From JBALVT01 sp036960305 (GTDB taxonomy: Bacteria > Pseudomonadota > Gammaproteobacteria > Pseudomonadales > Halieaceae), in NCBI GenBank assembly GCA_036960305.1, contig JBALWA010000013.1:1-64000 (forward strand): DNA of 64,000 nucleotides. The letters run 5' to 3'. Positions 17,184-24,968 of this stretch are shown in pieces; the stretch's first letter is position 1; each line of letters begins with the position of its first letter. A program made the translations under genes and the position numbers. The notes beneath the pieces were generated by a model. That model worked only from the letters and a program-made list of their open reading frames with translations, did no database searches and was not told where the DNA came from.

Positions 17184-17214
17184 ACCCACCCCATTGGTTT
17201 AGGCCAAGAAAGCC
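17184..17214 (+). repeat. Inverted repeat end, left copy (with 21303-21338)
   Basis: The core CCATTGGTTTAGGCC at 17191-17205 matches the reverse complement of 21318-21332 at 14 of 15 bases, and similarity continues weakly on both sides. It ends at the DUF1330 stop codon. The pair encloses the Mo-oxidoreductase, the dead transposase and the Phd/ParE module. Confidence 0.5.
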
Positions 17215-17654
17215 TATACGGGAAGAGAGAGAATCAAGCGATGGTCTGAACAGCCCGCCGCCCTGTAAAGGTGGCTTTTACGATACTCGGGGTCTTGAAA
17301 TAAACGGATGAAAGCATCGATGGAGGGGTACTCAACACAGGCCGCTGCATCCCACTCCTGCTCGCCAATAATAGCACCGACCAGCAAACCACTGTAGATG
17401 GTCTTGCCGCCGACGCGCGCTACTGCTGCGCTGCTAATACTTTCGTAATGAAGCATTAGTTCAGCACCGGATAACCGTACATTCGCATCGTAGGGGTGCT
17501 CAGCCTCGTCCGCCAATTTAACCAGATTGAGCATGACGATCTTGCCGTTATGCTCACTATTCAGTAATGAGCGCCACTGATCTGCGGAAGGATAGTGCGG
17601 CCCTGTACCGTAAAATGAAATCAGTTCGCTGGTTAATTCTTCATTCGCTAACAT
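17214..17654 (-). CDS. DUF1330-domain protein
   Basis: 146 residues. GKIVMLNLVKLADEAEHPYDANVRLSG and GLLVGAIIGEQEWDAAACVEYPSIDAFIRLFQDPEYRKSH are the typical beta-strand and PS-x-x-AF-x-x-x-x-x-DPEY signature of DUF1330, a ferredoxin-fold (dimeric alpha/beta barrel) domain. Function unknown; such proteins often accompany oxidoreductases. It follows the Mo-oxidoreductase by 32 bp on the same strand, so they are likely one operon. Confidence 0.8.
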   Translation of the reverse strand: MLANEELTSELISFYGTGPHYPSADQWRSLLNSEHNGKIVMLNLVKLADEAEHPYDANVRLSGAELMLHYESISSAAVARVGGKTIYSGLLVGAIIGEQEWDAAACVEYPSIDAFIRLFQDPEYRKSHLYRAAGCSDHRLILSLPV

Positions 17655-17686
17655 CGTGGTGCTCCTCTATTATTTGCTAACATTGA

Positions 17687-19834
17687 TTAAATCGCGCTCA
17701 CATTGACTACAACTCCATTCATATGAGACATACCCGAGGCGGGTTCTATGGAACCAGGCCCATCCGGCATAATAATATTGACGTTGACTCCGGTTGTTTT
17801 GTTAGCTACTCGCAAGCCATCGGCTCTTTGATGTCCCCAGCCATGGGGTATCGATACAGTCCCAATCATGATGTCCTTATCGAGTTTAACGGGCACATCG
17901 ACAGCGTTGTTATTTGCGCTTACGCGCGCGATGTCGCCATCCGCGAGACGACGTGGCATAGCGTCATTGGGGTGGATGTAGAGATAGTTACTGCTGCGAT
18001 CACCTTTGACGAAGGACGCTACATTGTGGGCCCAACTATTGTGGGTAAACCGCTCCCGTTTTTGAATCAATTTTAAGCTGTGGCCCTGCGCAAGCTCTTC
18101 CTCATATATCGTCTCCAGTGTTGCCGACCTGCTTACCAGGTCGGCCGGCGCCAGGTTCACCTTGCCGGAGGGTGTTTGTACACGCTGACCAAGATAGTCA
18201 CCGGGTTGGTTGGGCTCCAACAGCAGCCCATTAGGATGCCGGCGTAATTTCCTGATGCCCCCGAGTTTGCCGGAACGCATTAGCAAGCCAAGAAACAGCT
18301 TGTCCATACTGGTTAACTGACCCAGATACGGTAATTTACTCAAGCTCTCAGACAGCTGGCTAAACCATTGCAGTAGCCGTGAGCCCGCCAGGGGTTTTCC
18401 AGCAGCGTGGCATATTTGACGAAAAATTAGCCCTTCATCGCGAGCCTCGCCCGGTGCAGATACCACCGGGTCTGTATAGGAAAAACTTCGAGTTGGCATT
18501 AGGCCCATCATGGTAAAGAAGTAGAAGGACACATCGGCTCGCTCCAGACTATGCAGTGTCGGGAGGACGTAGTCTGCGTACTCGGCAGTTTCATTGCGCA
18601 CGATATCGAGGCAGACGAATAACTCCAAATCCTCAAAGGCATCGGCCAGGCGATTACTACCCGCGCACGTCAGTAGGGGATTGCCAGACATATTAATCAT
18701 AGCGCGCACCTTGCCAGGCCCTGGAGTTAGAATTTCATCGGCAAGAATGCCAGCAGGAATCGTGCTGTTGACGTAGGGGATATTATTAATACGAGATATT
18801 GGTTTATCTTTAGGTATTGGAGCGCGAGCAAACACCGGTTTCCCTGCCAGCACCCCGCCACGCTTATCCAAATTTCCACTAACCGCATTGATCGCTTCCT
18901 GCAGCCAGTACACCATCAAACCGAAGCGCCCCTGATTGACGCCGGTAGAGTGATATATCGCAGCGCCATCTGCTGCCAGGTAGGCGCGCACCAATGCTTC
19001 CATATCAGAAGCGGGAATTTGCGTGACGGCTGCCACGCGCTCCACTGTCCAAGGCTCTGCCACTTTTTCAAGCTCCGCATAACCGGTCATGTACTGCTCA
19101 ACACGCTCGTGACAAACCCCCTGTTGCTTAATTAGCTCATTGAGGAAGCCCAGCATAAAGAACACATCAGTATCGGGGCGAATGGCGATATACTCACCCA
19201 CCCTTTTTGCTGATTCAGTGCGTCTGGGGTTGACCCAGTACACCTTGCCACCGCGCTCTTCTATAGCCTTTATACGGTCCATGGTATGGGGCAGAGAAAT
19301 AAAACTCATCTTGGATATCGCTGGATTGGTACCGACAGCAATCAGCAATTGGGTATGATCAATGTCAGGAAACACTTGGTCCTGAGCGCTGCCAAACATA
19401 CGCTCCCCTCCAGCGAACTTACTCGCGCAATCTTGCGTTCCTGGTGTGAATAGTTTATCGGCATTAAAGGCTTTCAATAAATACGTCATCATCATGGAAG
19501 GCCACATGCTAAAGCCAATCGGGTTGCCCATATAGCCTGCGATGGCGCCACCACCGTGTGCGGCATGAATCACTGCCAACTTCGTGCCTATTTCAGAAAG
19601 CGCCTGTGCCCAGCTGATCGGCACGAATTCACCATTAACCTTCTTCAATGGTGTTGTCAGACGATCAGGAGAGTGCGCAAAATCGCCCATTTTCAAACCT
19701 TTGATACAGGCGTAACCCGTGCTGGCAACGTGGTCTTTGTTTGGCTCGATTCTTACGACCTGCTCCATCTGAGTCGTGACGATAAGACCGCACTGCGCTT
19801 CACAAATTCGACAAAACGTCTTGTACTCTTTCAT
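17687..19834 (-). CDS. Molybdopterin-bisMGD oxidoreductase with N-terminal 4Fe-4S cluster (DMSO reductase family)
   Basis: 715 residues. Cys8, Cys11, Cys15 and Cys43 (CRICEAQC and YACIKG) ligate a 4Fe-4S cluster, and GTQDCASK offers Cys as likely Mo ligand. SMPRRLADGD-like residues near the C-terminus are the family MGD-binding beta-barrel domain. No Tat signal is present, so it acts in the cytoplasm, and no dedicated ferredoxin or membrane subunit adjoins it. Homologues of this short type act on diverse organic substrates; substrate unknown. The IS6 remnant sits 85 bp upstream of its start, so its promoter region is rearranged. Confidence 0.85.
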   Translation of the reverse strand: MKEYKTFCRICEAQCGLIVTTQMEQVVRIEPNKDHVASTGYACIKGLKMGDFAHSPDRLTTPLKKVNGEFVPISWAQALSEIGTKLAVIHAAHGGGAIAGYMGNPIGFSMWPSMMMTYLLKAFNADKLFTPGTQDCASKFAGGERMFGSAQDQVFPDIDHTQLLIAVGTNPAISKMSFISLPHTMDRIKAIEERGGKVYWVNPRRTESAKRVGEYIAIRPDTDVFFMLGFLNELIKQQGVCHERVEQYMTGYAELEKVAEPWTVERVAAVTQIPASDMEALVRAYLAADGAAIYHSTGVNQGRFGLMVYWLQEAINAVSGNLDKRGGVLAGKPVFARAPIPKDKPISRINNIPYVNSTIPAGILADEILTPGPGKVRAMINMSGNPLLTCAGSNRLADAFEDLELFVCLDIVRNETAEYADYVLPTLHSLERADVSFYFFTMMGLMPTRSFSYTDPVVSAPGEARDEGLIFRQICHAAGKPLAGSRLLQWFSQLSESLSKLPYLGQLTSMDKLFLGLLMRSGKLGGIRKLRRHPNGLLLEPNQPGDYLGQRVQTPSGKVNLAPADLVSRSATLETIYEEELAQGHSLKLIQKRERFTHNSWAHNVASFVKGDRSSNYLYIHPNDAMPRRLADGDIARVSANNNAVDVPVKLDKDIMIGTVSIPHGWGHQRADGLRVANKTTGVNVNIIMPDGPGSIEPASGMSHMNGVVVNVSAI

Positions 19835-19919
19835 GATGATTTTTTTGACCCTATGTTTTTTCGTTTGCTCGCCAACCAGTGGCTGTCGAACTGTCTGGCA
19901 ATTACCTGGCCTTGGTCAT

Positions 19920-20376
19920 TCAATCGCCCCGGTTCTGTCGCGAGCCTTTACCAGTTCCAGCCAAGGTCGCCTGTGCGGACCGGTATGATTTGAAGCCGAG
20001 CATGGGTCGGGTTAGCCGTTTGATGAAGCGGTGATCTTGTTCCACAATGTTGTTGAGAGATTTGCATTGGCGGATTTTAACACGCTTGTTCTCATCTCTG
20101 TTGTACTGTTTTTTTGGCCGCCGTTTTGGCGCCACTTTTATGTAAGTCCCATCAAGCATCCATCGATGACCAGCCCGTTTCTTTTTTTTGAAAGGCCCTT
20201 TCGATGCGCGGCGCATAATGGACCACCCAGCGTTGAACCGTGCTGTGATCTACTGAGTATCCTCGTTCCTGTATTAGTTCTTCGAGATCGCGATAACTGA
20301 GGGAGTAAGCGACATACCAGCGTACACATTGTAAAATGAGATCTTGCCGATGATGACGGCCTTTGAAACTAATCAT
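19920..20376 (-). pseudogene. Degenerate IS6-family transposase
   Basis: The first part (20376-20152) reads FKGRHHRQDLILQCVRWYVA then SYRDLEELIQERGYSVDHST and HYAPRIERAF, the helix-turn-helix end of IS6/IS26-like transposases. The reading then shifts frame at a run of eight A (coding strand, near 20176) into the frame of 20216-19920, which gives DGTYIKV and, after a deletion of most of the DDE core, SLNNIVEQDHRFIKR and RPMLGFKSYRSAQATLAG. The first catalytic DE is DG and the second Asp region is missing. Dead element; ends not located. Confidence 0.88.
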
Positions 20377-20484
20377 GATTTATCCCAATATTGTATTTCC
20401 GAGCATGTGAGTATATCTCGGCAGGCCAATTCCACTGATTTCGCGACAGAACCTTTCTGGGAATCCCTGCGCGTTAATAGCCCC

Positions 20485-20513
20485 TTGTCACGCATCGAGT
20501 GATAGAATAGTAT
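20485..20513 (+). promoter_or_regulatory. Strong promoter of the Phd/ParE module, probably leaderless
   Basis: TTGTCA at 20485-20490 and TAGTAT at 20508-20513 are separated by 17 bp. Transcription would start about 20519-20521, at or next to the ATG at 20521, and no Shine-Dalgarno sequence precedes that ATG, so a leaderless message is likely. Confidence 0.55.
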
Positions 20514-20517
20514 CACT
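20498..20517. promoter_or_regulatory. Inverted-repeat operator over the antitoxin -10 box
   Basis: AGTGATA, six bases, TATCACT: a perfect 7-bp inverted repeat that covers the -10 hexamer and ends four bases before the antitoxin start. This is the classical position for autorepression by a Phd/YefM antitoxin or antitoxin-toxin complex. Confidence 0.6.
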
Positions 20518-20520
20518 TAT

Positions 20521-20778
20521 ATGAAGACTGAATTAGTAACTACTTTGAAGCGCCAGGCGACCAAAATCCTGTCAGAGCTTCATGAATCTAAAGAGCCCGT
20601 CCTTATTACGGAGCATGGGAAGCCCTCCGCTTATCTCGTTGATTTTGAAGATTTTGAGTCTCTTCAGCGCAGAATGGCGATTCTGGAGGGGATTGCTCGT
20701 GGTGAGTCAGCTGCTTTGGAAGGTAGAACCCTGAGCCACGATGAAGCCAAAGCCAAAATGAAGAAATGGCTCAGTTAA
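20521..20778 (+). CDS. Type II antitoxin, Phd/YefM (RelB-like StbD) family
   Basis: 85 residues. The N-terminal half TLKRQATKILSELHESKEPVLITEHGKPSAYLVDFEDFESL is the Phd/YefM DNA-binding fold (the conserved VLITxxGKPxAxLV strand). The C-terminal tail is charged and would wrap the toxin. It overlaps the downstream toxin gene by 13 bp, the usual coupling of such pairs, and has an inverted-repeat operator on its promoter. Confidence 0.9.
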   Translation: MKTELVTTLKRQATKILSELHESKEPVLITEHGKPSAYLVDFEDFESLQRRMAILEGIARGESAALEGRTLSHDEAKAKMKKWLS

Positions 20779-21083
20779 TCTGGACGGAGCCATCTTTATC
20801 GGACCTAAATGAAATAGCAGAATATATCGCGCTTGAAAATTCTGTAGCGTCGCGTGATCTGGTTCGACGAGTATTTTCCGCCGTGGAACGCCTCAAGCGG
20901 CACCCTGCATCTGGCAAAGTTCCAGAGGAACTTGAGGGGAGGCGCTATCGAGAAGTGGTTTGCGGTCCCTGCCGTGTATTTTACCGTCACACCCGAGGTC
21001 AGGTTCCAATTCTTTATGTTATGCGCAGCGAACGCGAGCTCCGAAATTTCCTGCTTGAGGATCGGGATGCTCAGGGTAATTAA
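20766..21083 (+). CDS. Type II toxin, ParE/RelE family
   Basis: 105 residues. IWTEPSLSDLNEIAEYIALENSVASRDLV, then RLKRHPASGKVPEELEGRRYREVVCGPCRVFYRH, and a C-terminal YVMRSERELRNFLL form the ParE/RelE fold; the R-x-x-x-x-G-P-x-R-V-x-Y core is intact. Whether it attacks gyrase (ParE) or ribosome-bound mRNA (RelE) cannot be decided by eye. Frame and length are complete. Confidence 0.88.
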   Translation: MAQLIWTEPSLSDLNEIAEYIALENSVASRDLVRRVFSAVERLKRHPASGKVPEELEGRRYREVVCGPCRVFYRHTRGQVPILYVMRSERELRNFLLEDRDAQGN

Positions 21084-21214
21084 CCAGTTGGGTCTGTCGG
21101 GGGCTGCGCTGCGCTTGTCTTGAATTGGCTGTTTGAAAACGACGATACCAATCTCAACGCTTCCAATAGGTTAGGCCCTATGAGCGGATAATCCACCCGC
21201 TTATTTTCTGGGAG

Positions 21215-21285
21215 CCGATATAGCGATTCAGACGGCGCTGTGCCCTACCGCTAGTTTAATGCCGATAATGTGCATTATGTTAAAT
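21215..21285 (+). repeat. Diverged direct repeat, copy B (with 17093-17168)
   Basis: Same orientation as copy A. The 31-base tail 21255-21285 has two differences from 17138-17168, the part before it is less similar and lacks about five bases. Copy A follows the intact ligase; copy B follows the Phd/ParE module. Confidence 0.65.
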
Positions 21286-21302
21286 TGAAAGCTAGCCCTT
21301 AG

Positions 21303-21338
21303 GGAGTGGGCTACTTGGGCCCAAACCAATGGGATGGA
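21303..21338 (-). repeat. Inverted repeat end, right copy (with 17184-17214)
   Basis: The reverse complement of 21318-21332 is CCATTGGTTTGGGCC, one base different from 17191-17205. As on the left side, it lies about 20-35 bp after the end of a direct repeat copy. It could be a transposon or genomic-islet end, but no target duplication was recognised. Confidence 0.45.
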
Positions 21339-21372
21339 CTCCTCTGCTTCACTGTAAAACTAGAATTACTCC

Positions 21373-21393
21373 TGTACGGTCAATAGCCGTACA
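21373..21393. promoter_or_regulatory. Inverted-repeat operator of the DUF1778 antitoxin
   Basis: TGTACGG, seven bases, CCGTACA is a perfect 7-bp inverted repeat 28 bp before the antitoxin ATG. A further half-site CGTACA touches the start codon (21415-21420). DUF1778 ribbon-helix-helix antitoxins repress their own promoters at such repeats. Confidence 0.55.
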
Positions 21394-21420
21394 ACAATAC
21401 AATCAATAGCGAGACGTACA

Positions 21421-21699
21421 ATGAGTGCAACTGTTCTTAAAAATGCTCGGATGGAGCTTAAAACTACCCAGTCACTCAAACAAATGCTGACCAGGGCTGC
21501 TGCTTTTTCGGGTGTTGATTTGACTGCATTCGTCCTGAGCTCAGCGGAAGAAAAAGCCCGTAATGTCATTGAGCACCATGACTCACTAGCTCTCTCGCGA
21601 GATGATCAAGAGAGATTTCTTGAAATCCTGAGCCAGCCTCCGAAACCGCCCGCTGCATTAAAAAAACTAATGGGTATGGCACGCCTGAGTGAGCGATAA
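21421..21699 (+). CDS. DUF1778 (TacA-like) ribbon-helix-helix antitoxin
   Basis: 92 residues. NARMELKTTQSLKQMLTRAAAFSGVDLTAFVLSSAEEKARNVIEHHD is the DUF1778 ribbon-helix-helix with the typical R-x-x-x-K-x-x-x-x-x-x-L-x-x-A-A and S-A-x-x-x-A pattern. ALSRDDQERFLEIL and the proline-rich PPKPPAALKKL tail are the toxin-neutralising segment. Overlaps the following GNAT gene by 11 bp. It remains intact although its toxin is interrupted. Confidence 0.9.
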   Translation: MSATVLKNARMELKTTQSLKQMLTRAAAFSGVDLTAFVLSSAEEKARNVIEHHDSLALSRDDQERFLEILSQPPKPPAALKKLMGMARLSER

Positions 21700-22216
21700 G
21701 CCCTCTTTTATTTTAGAGGGCTACAACCCCGCCAAAACCTATTTCCAGCAGAAGAAGTTCGACTGTGGAAATGAAATCATTAATCGTTTCGTTGCCGGTG
21801 GTCTAAAAAAGCAAGTCCGAGATAATCTCAGTAAATGCTTTGCCCTTCTGGACCAGGATAATTCTGACAAGTTTGTCGGCTTCTATACATAAACTTCGTT
21901 TGCAATCGATGCTCCTTTGTTAGAGCCATCGAGTAAAGGGCGGCTGCCCAATAAGGTCCCGTGTACACGCATGATCATGTTAGGAGTGGATAACGCCTAT
22001 AAAAAACAAGATCTCGGATCGCAGCTGCTTGTAAATGCCATTGATCGAACCATTTCAGCATCGCAACATATTGGCGTTCTAGGTCTCTACCTTGATGCTG
22101 ACCCGCCTGCCGTGGATTTCTATTTGGCTCATGGTTTTGTAGCCCTAAAGGACCGGCACGATACAAAGTCCACACCCATGTTCCTACATATAGAGATAGC
22201 TAAGGCTGCCCTATAA
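21689..22216 (+). pseudogene. GNAT-type acetyltransferase toxin (TacT-like) broken by an in-frame stop
   Basis: The first part (PSFILEGYNPAKTYFQQKKFDCGNE, FVAGGLKKQVRDNLSKCFAL, KFVGFYT) ends in TAA at 21890-21892; the same frame then continues without shift (IDAPLLEPSSKGRLPNKVPCTRMIMLGVDNAYKKQDLGSQLLVNAI and YLDADPPAVDFYLAHGFVAL). Together this is the full TacT-like N-acetyltransferase with the acetyl-CoA loop (KKQDLGSQLL, weakened from RGxGxG). A single nonsense change explains it. The fold acetylates aminoacyl-tRNA in known members; here it should be inactive unless the stop is read through. Confidence 0.82.
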
Positions 22217-22237
22217 AGGCTCCGCGAAAGCGACTAC

Positions 22238-23068
22238 TTAGTTGAAGAAGTAGGAAAGCCCAAGCTTCAATTGCCACTCGGGTGCGTTATCGGGTCGCTC
22301 CACCAGGTCGTAGGCGCCGACACTGAAGTCCAGGCCATCGCCATTCCCCAGCAGTATGGTGCGCCCCAGAGTCAAGCCCAGCGGCACCGTGAGTTTCTGG
22401 CCGGAGTCACCCTCCCAGTTATAGGTGATCGCGTTGTTATAGCCTAAATAGGCCCCAGGCATAGATTCAAAGTTGTAAGTGATAATCCCCTGTACAGTGG
22501 CGCGGTTGAAATCGTCCTCTTCGCCCCAGTGTTGCATAGCTATCGCACCCAAAGCCCAGTTACCCACGCCGGTAAAGATGACACCGGCGAGTCCCGCCCC
22601 CCAACCAGGCCCTGCCTGTTGATCACTGGTACGGGTTTTTAACGACACCTGTGGGCCAATACCCCACTTGAGCCCACCGTCACCTTTGGGGGAAAAGAAG
22701 TATTGGACGATAGAATCACTGAGGCCCCATTGATCGTCTTCATCGGGACGAGGCTCGGGCCCGAGAGGCGGTAACACCACGCCTGGATCCACTCCAACAA
22801 TGGGGATCACCGCCCGGGCAATCATATTGAAGGACGTATCATTCTTAATGGCGTACACCGGCTGTATCTGGAAGCCGTAACTGGTGTCATCACCGTCTTC
22901 TCCACCGTCGAAGGCGATGGTGTTATCCGACATTATCGCTTTCACGTCGCCCAGCGGATCCTGTGCCTTGCGCGCCATCTCGGCCACTGCGTCATCACTC
23001 TGAGCATTAACCGACACAGCCGTTACCAACAGCGGCACTGTGATCAATCCGAAAATTCCGTGTTTCAT
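22238..23068 (-). CDS. Outer-membrane beta-barrel protein of unknown role
   Basis: 276 residues. Residues 1-22 are a signal peptide ending VNAQ. The rest alternates polar and aromatic residues, with many Gly/Trp/Tyr strands (YGFQIQPVYAIKN, WGIGPQVSLKT, WGAGLAGVIF, YLGYNNAITYNW) and a C-terminal Phe-Phe-Asn, close to the barrel-ending aromatic. Homologues are often named neuromedin U or transporter without evidence. No operon partner. Confidence 0.65.
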   Translation of the reverse strand: MKHGIFGLITVPLLVTAVSVNAQSDDAVAEMARKAQDPLGDVKAIMSDNTIAFDGGEDGDDTSYGFQIQPVYAIKNDTSFNMIARAVIPIVGVDPGVVLPPLGPEPRPDEDDQWGLSDSIVQYFFSPKGDGGLKWGIGPQVSLKTRTSDQQAGPGWGAGLAGVIFTGVGNWALGAIAMQHWGEEDDFNRATVQGIITYNFESMPGAYLGYNNAITYNWEGDSGQKLTVPLGLTLGRTILLGNGDGLDFSVGAYDLVERPDNAPEWQLKLGLSYFFN

Positions 23069-23223
23069 ATCCTAGGATCCTTTTTATAGCCATCTACTTG
23101 AGTAGCCGATATCATAAACAGCTTACATATTGGTATCAATGTAAATGGGTAGAACTGCTCCCATGCTGTCAGAAAAATCTTGCTCTGGCTCTTACTCTAT
23201 ATTGGAACCGTGGCGTTTGATCG

Positions 23224-24528
23224 CTACAGGTGAGCGGAAAAGCGTTGCTTTAAGGCTTCGTCCAGATCGTAGAAGCAGAAAGGATTCAGGAATTGCCTGC
23301 GCCAGAAGAGTCGCTGATCAACTTCTGAGAGTTGGGCCGCTGAACAGACTTCCCGGTACTTCCCGGCAATCGTGCGAACCTGATGTTCGATGATGTCGAC
23401 AGCCTGGTCTTCCTTGAGCTGGAACGCTGCTCGGGCTGCCAGGCAATTGCCTAGCTGACTCAGTTTGTTCTCGCTATGGATATTCATTGCCTGCGAGGCT
23501 TCTTCCCCAGTCCTGCCCTGCGGGCAGATGTCATAGGCTGGTGTGAGAGTCAGTTCTGTTCCATCCCAGAACGCGGCATGATTCCGTGCGTGGTCGTCGG
23601 TATTGCCCACCAGTATATTGAAGACCATGCGCATGTAGAGCTCGTGAAGCGTGGCTTTAGGTTGAGTGAACTGATATCGGATTTTCTCTGCCATTGCTTC
23701 ATAGCTGGCGTAACGCGCTTCCATCTCGGGTAGCCCCAGAATGGTTAATCCGGATACCATCGACTTTCGACTCCAAACAGTGGCTTCTACGGGACTGGTG
23801 TTAACTGGATGGCGGTCAAATCGTTCGATTAAGAGCACATCCTTACCCAGTGCCTGTGTGAGCTCCACGTCAGCCACGCTGATGCCGACCTCCTTTGCCA
23901 ACGTCATCGCGATATATTCTGCTTTAACTAAACTGTAGGTGTCTGTAGAGCCCGAAAACTTGGCGATGAGCTTTCTGCCGGCGCTAATGACGTTGGCCTT
24001 CGGCCGCGCTCCCCCGATACTAGAACCATGATTGAGTGCCTGGTCTAGTTCGGGTGAAAGCGGTATCCCCTGCTCAACCAGTTCAGAAGCCGACTGCAAC
24101 TCTTCCAGCGTTGCGGGTCTTGCGTCTCGGGACTTATAGCTATCGGGCGATACCTGAAAGTCGAGCGCCCCAATGCGATCTGAACCCGAAAGCAGTAGAT
24201 AGGCCAGTTCGTCCAGCTCAGTCTGACTGATGTTATCACCTGCTTGGCCGGTGACATGATTAATGATCACTCTGCGACCCCAGGCATCCGGTGAGCCGTC
24301 GCGGATACAGCTAGGCATATCCATACGGGGTAGAAGCCGGAGCCGGCCAGCTCTCAGCGGCAGTTCCGGCTCATAAATGGGGATGGCATCCTCCCTGCGC
24401 AGGTAGCTTTGGCCGTAGTTGAAGAGCAGCTCGTTGTTCTCCAGGCTCAGCCGCCCTGCAACGATGGGATCCGTCTGTCCAGGTAGCCAGATCCAGACGT
24501 AGGCTTCCTGCGCATTAGAAGTCATCAA
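23224..24528 (-). CDS. hipA: HipA-family serine/threonine kinase toxin
   Basis: 434 residues. The N-terminal domain (YVWIWLPGQTDPIVAGRLSLENNELLFNYGQSYL) is HipA N-1; GGARPKANV is the Gly-rich loop; KFSGSTDTYSLVKAEYIAMTLA follows; NILVGNTDDHARNHAAFW is the catalytic and metal-binding NxDDHxxN segment; and TPAYDICP is the DxDxCP-type activation region. Members phosphorylate glutamyl-tRNA synthetase or other targets and cause growth arrest. It overlaps the antitoxin gene by 14 bp. The frame is intact. Confidence 0.93.
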   Translation of the reverse strand: MMTSNAQEAYVWIWLPGQTDPIVAGRLSLENNELLFNYGQSYLRREDAIPIYEPELPLRAGRLRLLPRMDMPSCIRDGSPDAWGRRVIINHVTGQAGDNISQTELDELAYLLLSGSDRIGALDFQVSPDSYKSRDARPATLEELQSASELVEQGIPLSPELDQALNHGSSIGGARPKANVISAGRKLIAKFSGSTDTYSLVKAEYIAMTLAKEVGISVADVELTQALGKDVLLIERFDRHPVNTSPVEATVWSRKSMVSGLTILGLPEMEARYASYEAMAEKIRYQFTQPKATLHELYMRMVFNILVGNTDDHARNHAAFWDGTELTLTPAYDICPQGRTGEEASQAMNIHSENKLSQLGNCLAARAAFQLKEDQAVDIIEHQVRTIAGKYREVCSAAQLSEVDQRLFWRRQFLNPFCFYDLDEALKQRFSAHL

Positions 24529-24850
24529 ACACTTCCTTGGAATCTTTCCTTATCCGCTGAGGGAGTATCGACAGCTCCAGGTTCACTCTCTCCTGAATGG
24601 CAGCAAGTTCACGCGTGTCTTCGGTGAATAGTGGTATGCCAAGGATGTTCGCGACTTCAAAGTACAGGCCGATCTCTGTGGCTGGACTACCCTGTTCAAT
24701 TTTCCGAATGGTGGGTCTTGTCGCGCCACAGCGCTCCGCGAGATCTGCTTCACTCCACCCTTTGCGTTTACGTGCTGCCTTGATAAGAGATGCCAGTAGC
24801 GTGATCGCCCGCAAAGTATTGTCTGAGTATGTCCGTAACTTCTTTGCCAT
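24515..24850 (-). CDS. hipB: HipB-like helix-turn-helix antitoxin
   Basis: 111 residues. LIKAARKRKGWSEADLAERCGATRPTIRKIEQGSPATEIGLYFEVANILGI is an Xre/Cro helix-turn-helix. It precedes hipA with a 14-bp overlap. A perfect 22-bp palindrome lies 58 bp upstream of its start and is the likely autoregulatory operator. The C-terminal extension (TRELAAIQERVNLELSILPQRIRK) probably contacts HipA. Confidence 0.93.
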   Translation of the reverse strand: MAKKLRTYSDNTLRAITLLASLIKAARKRKGWSEADLAERCGATRPTIRKIEQGSPATEIGLYFEVANILGIPLFTEDTRELAAIQERVNLELSILPQRIRKDSKEVFDDF

Positions 24851-24907
24851 ATGCTCGAAGTTCCTTTACGGTGGATGGTCAAATCCAGACTAGCCCTCTC
24901 ACTTCAA

Positions 24908-24929
24908 AATGTCAATTATAATTGACATT
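24908..24929. promoter_or_regulatory. Perfect 22-bp palindrome, hipBA operator candidate
   Basis: Half-site AATGTCAATTA and its exact complement with no spacer. Dyads of this quality upstream of hipB are bound by HipB dimers; it lies in the AT-rich region where the hipBA promoter must be. Confidence 0.65.
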
Positions 24930-24968
24930 AGAGCTACTTATGATAATTTAAATATACAAAAATAGTAA

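Larger units (their letters stand above)
21084..21420. other. Non-coding gap between two toxin-antitoxin modules
   Basis: 337 bp without a convincing frame. It contains direct repeat copy B (21215-21285), a hairpin TAGCCC...GGGCTA at 21295-21313, the right inverted repeat end (21303-21338), and the operator of the next module (21373-21393). It looks like a join between segments of different origin. Confidence 0.6.

Noticed and set aside
21917..22216. Separate acetyltransferase gene starting at TTG 21917
   Set aside because: It is in the same frame as the upstream part, starts mid-domain and has no ribosome site; it is the rest of the interrupted GNAT toxin.
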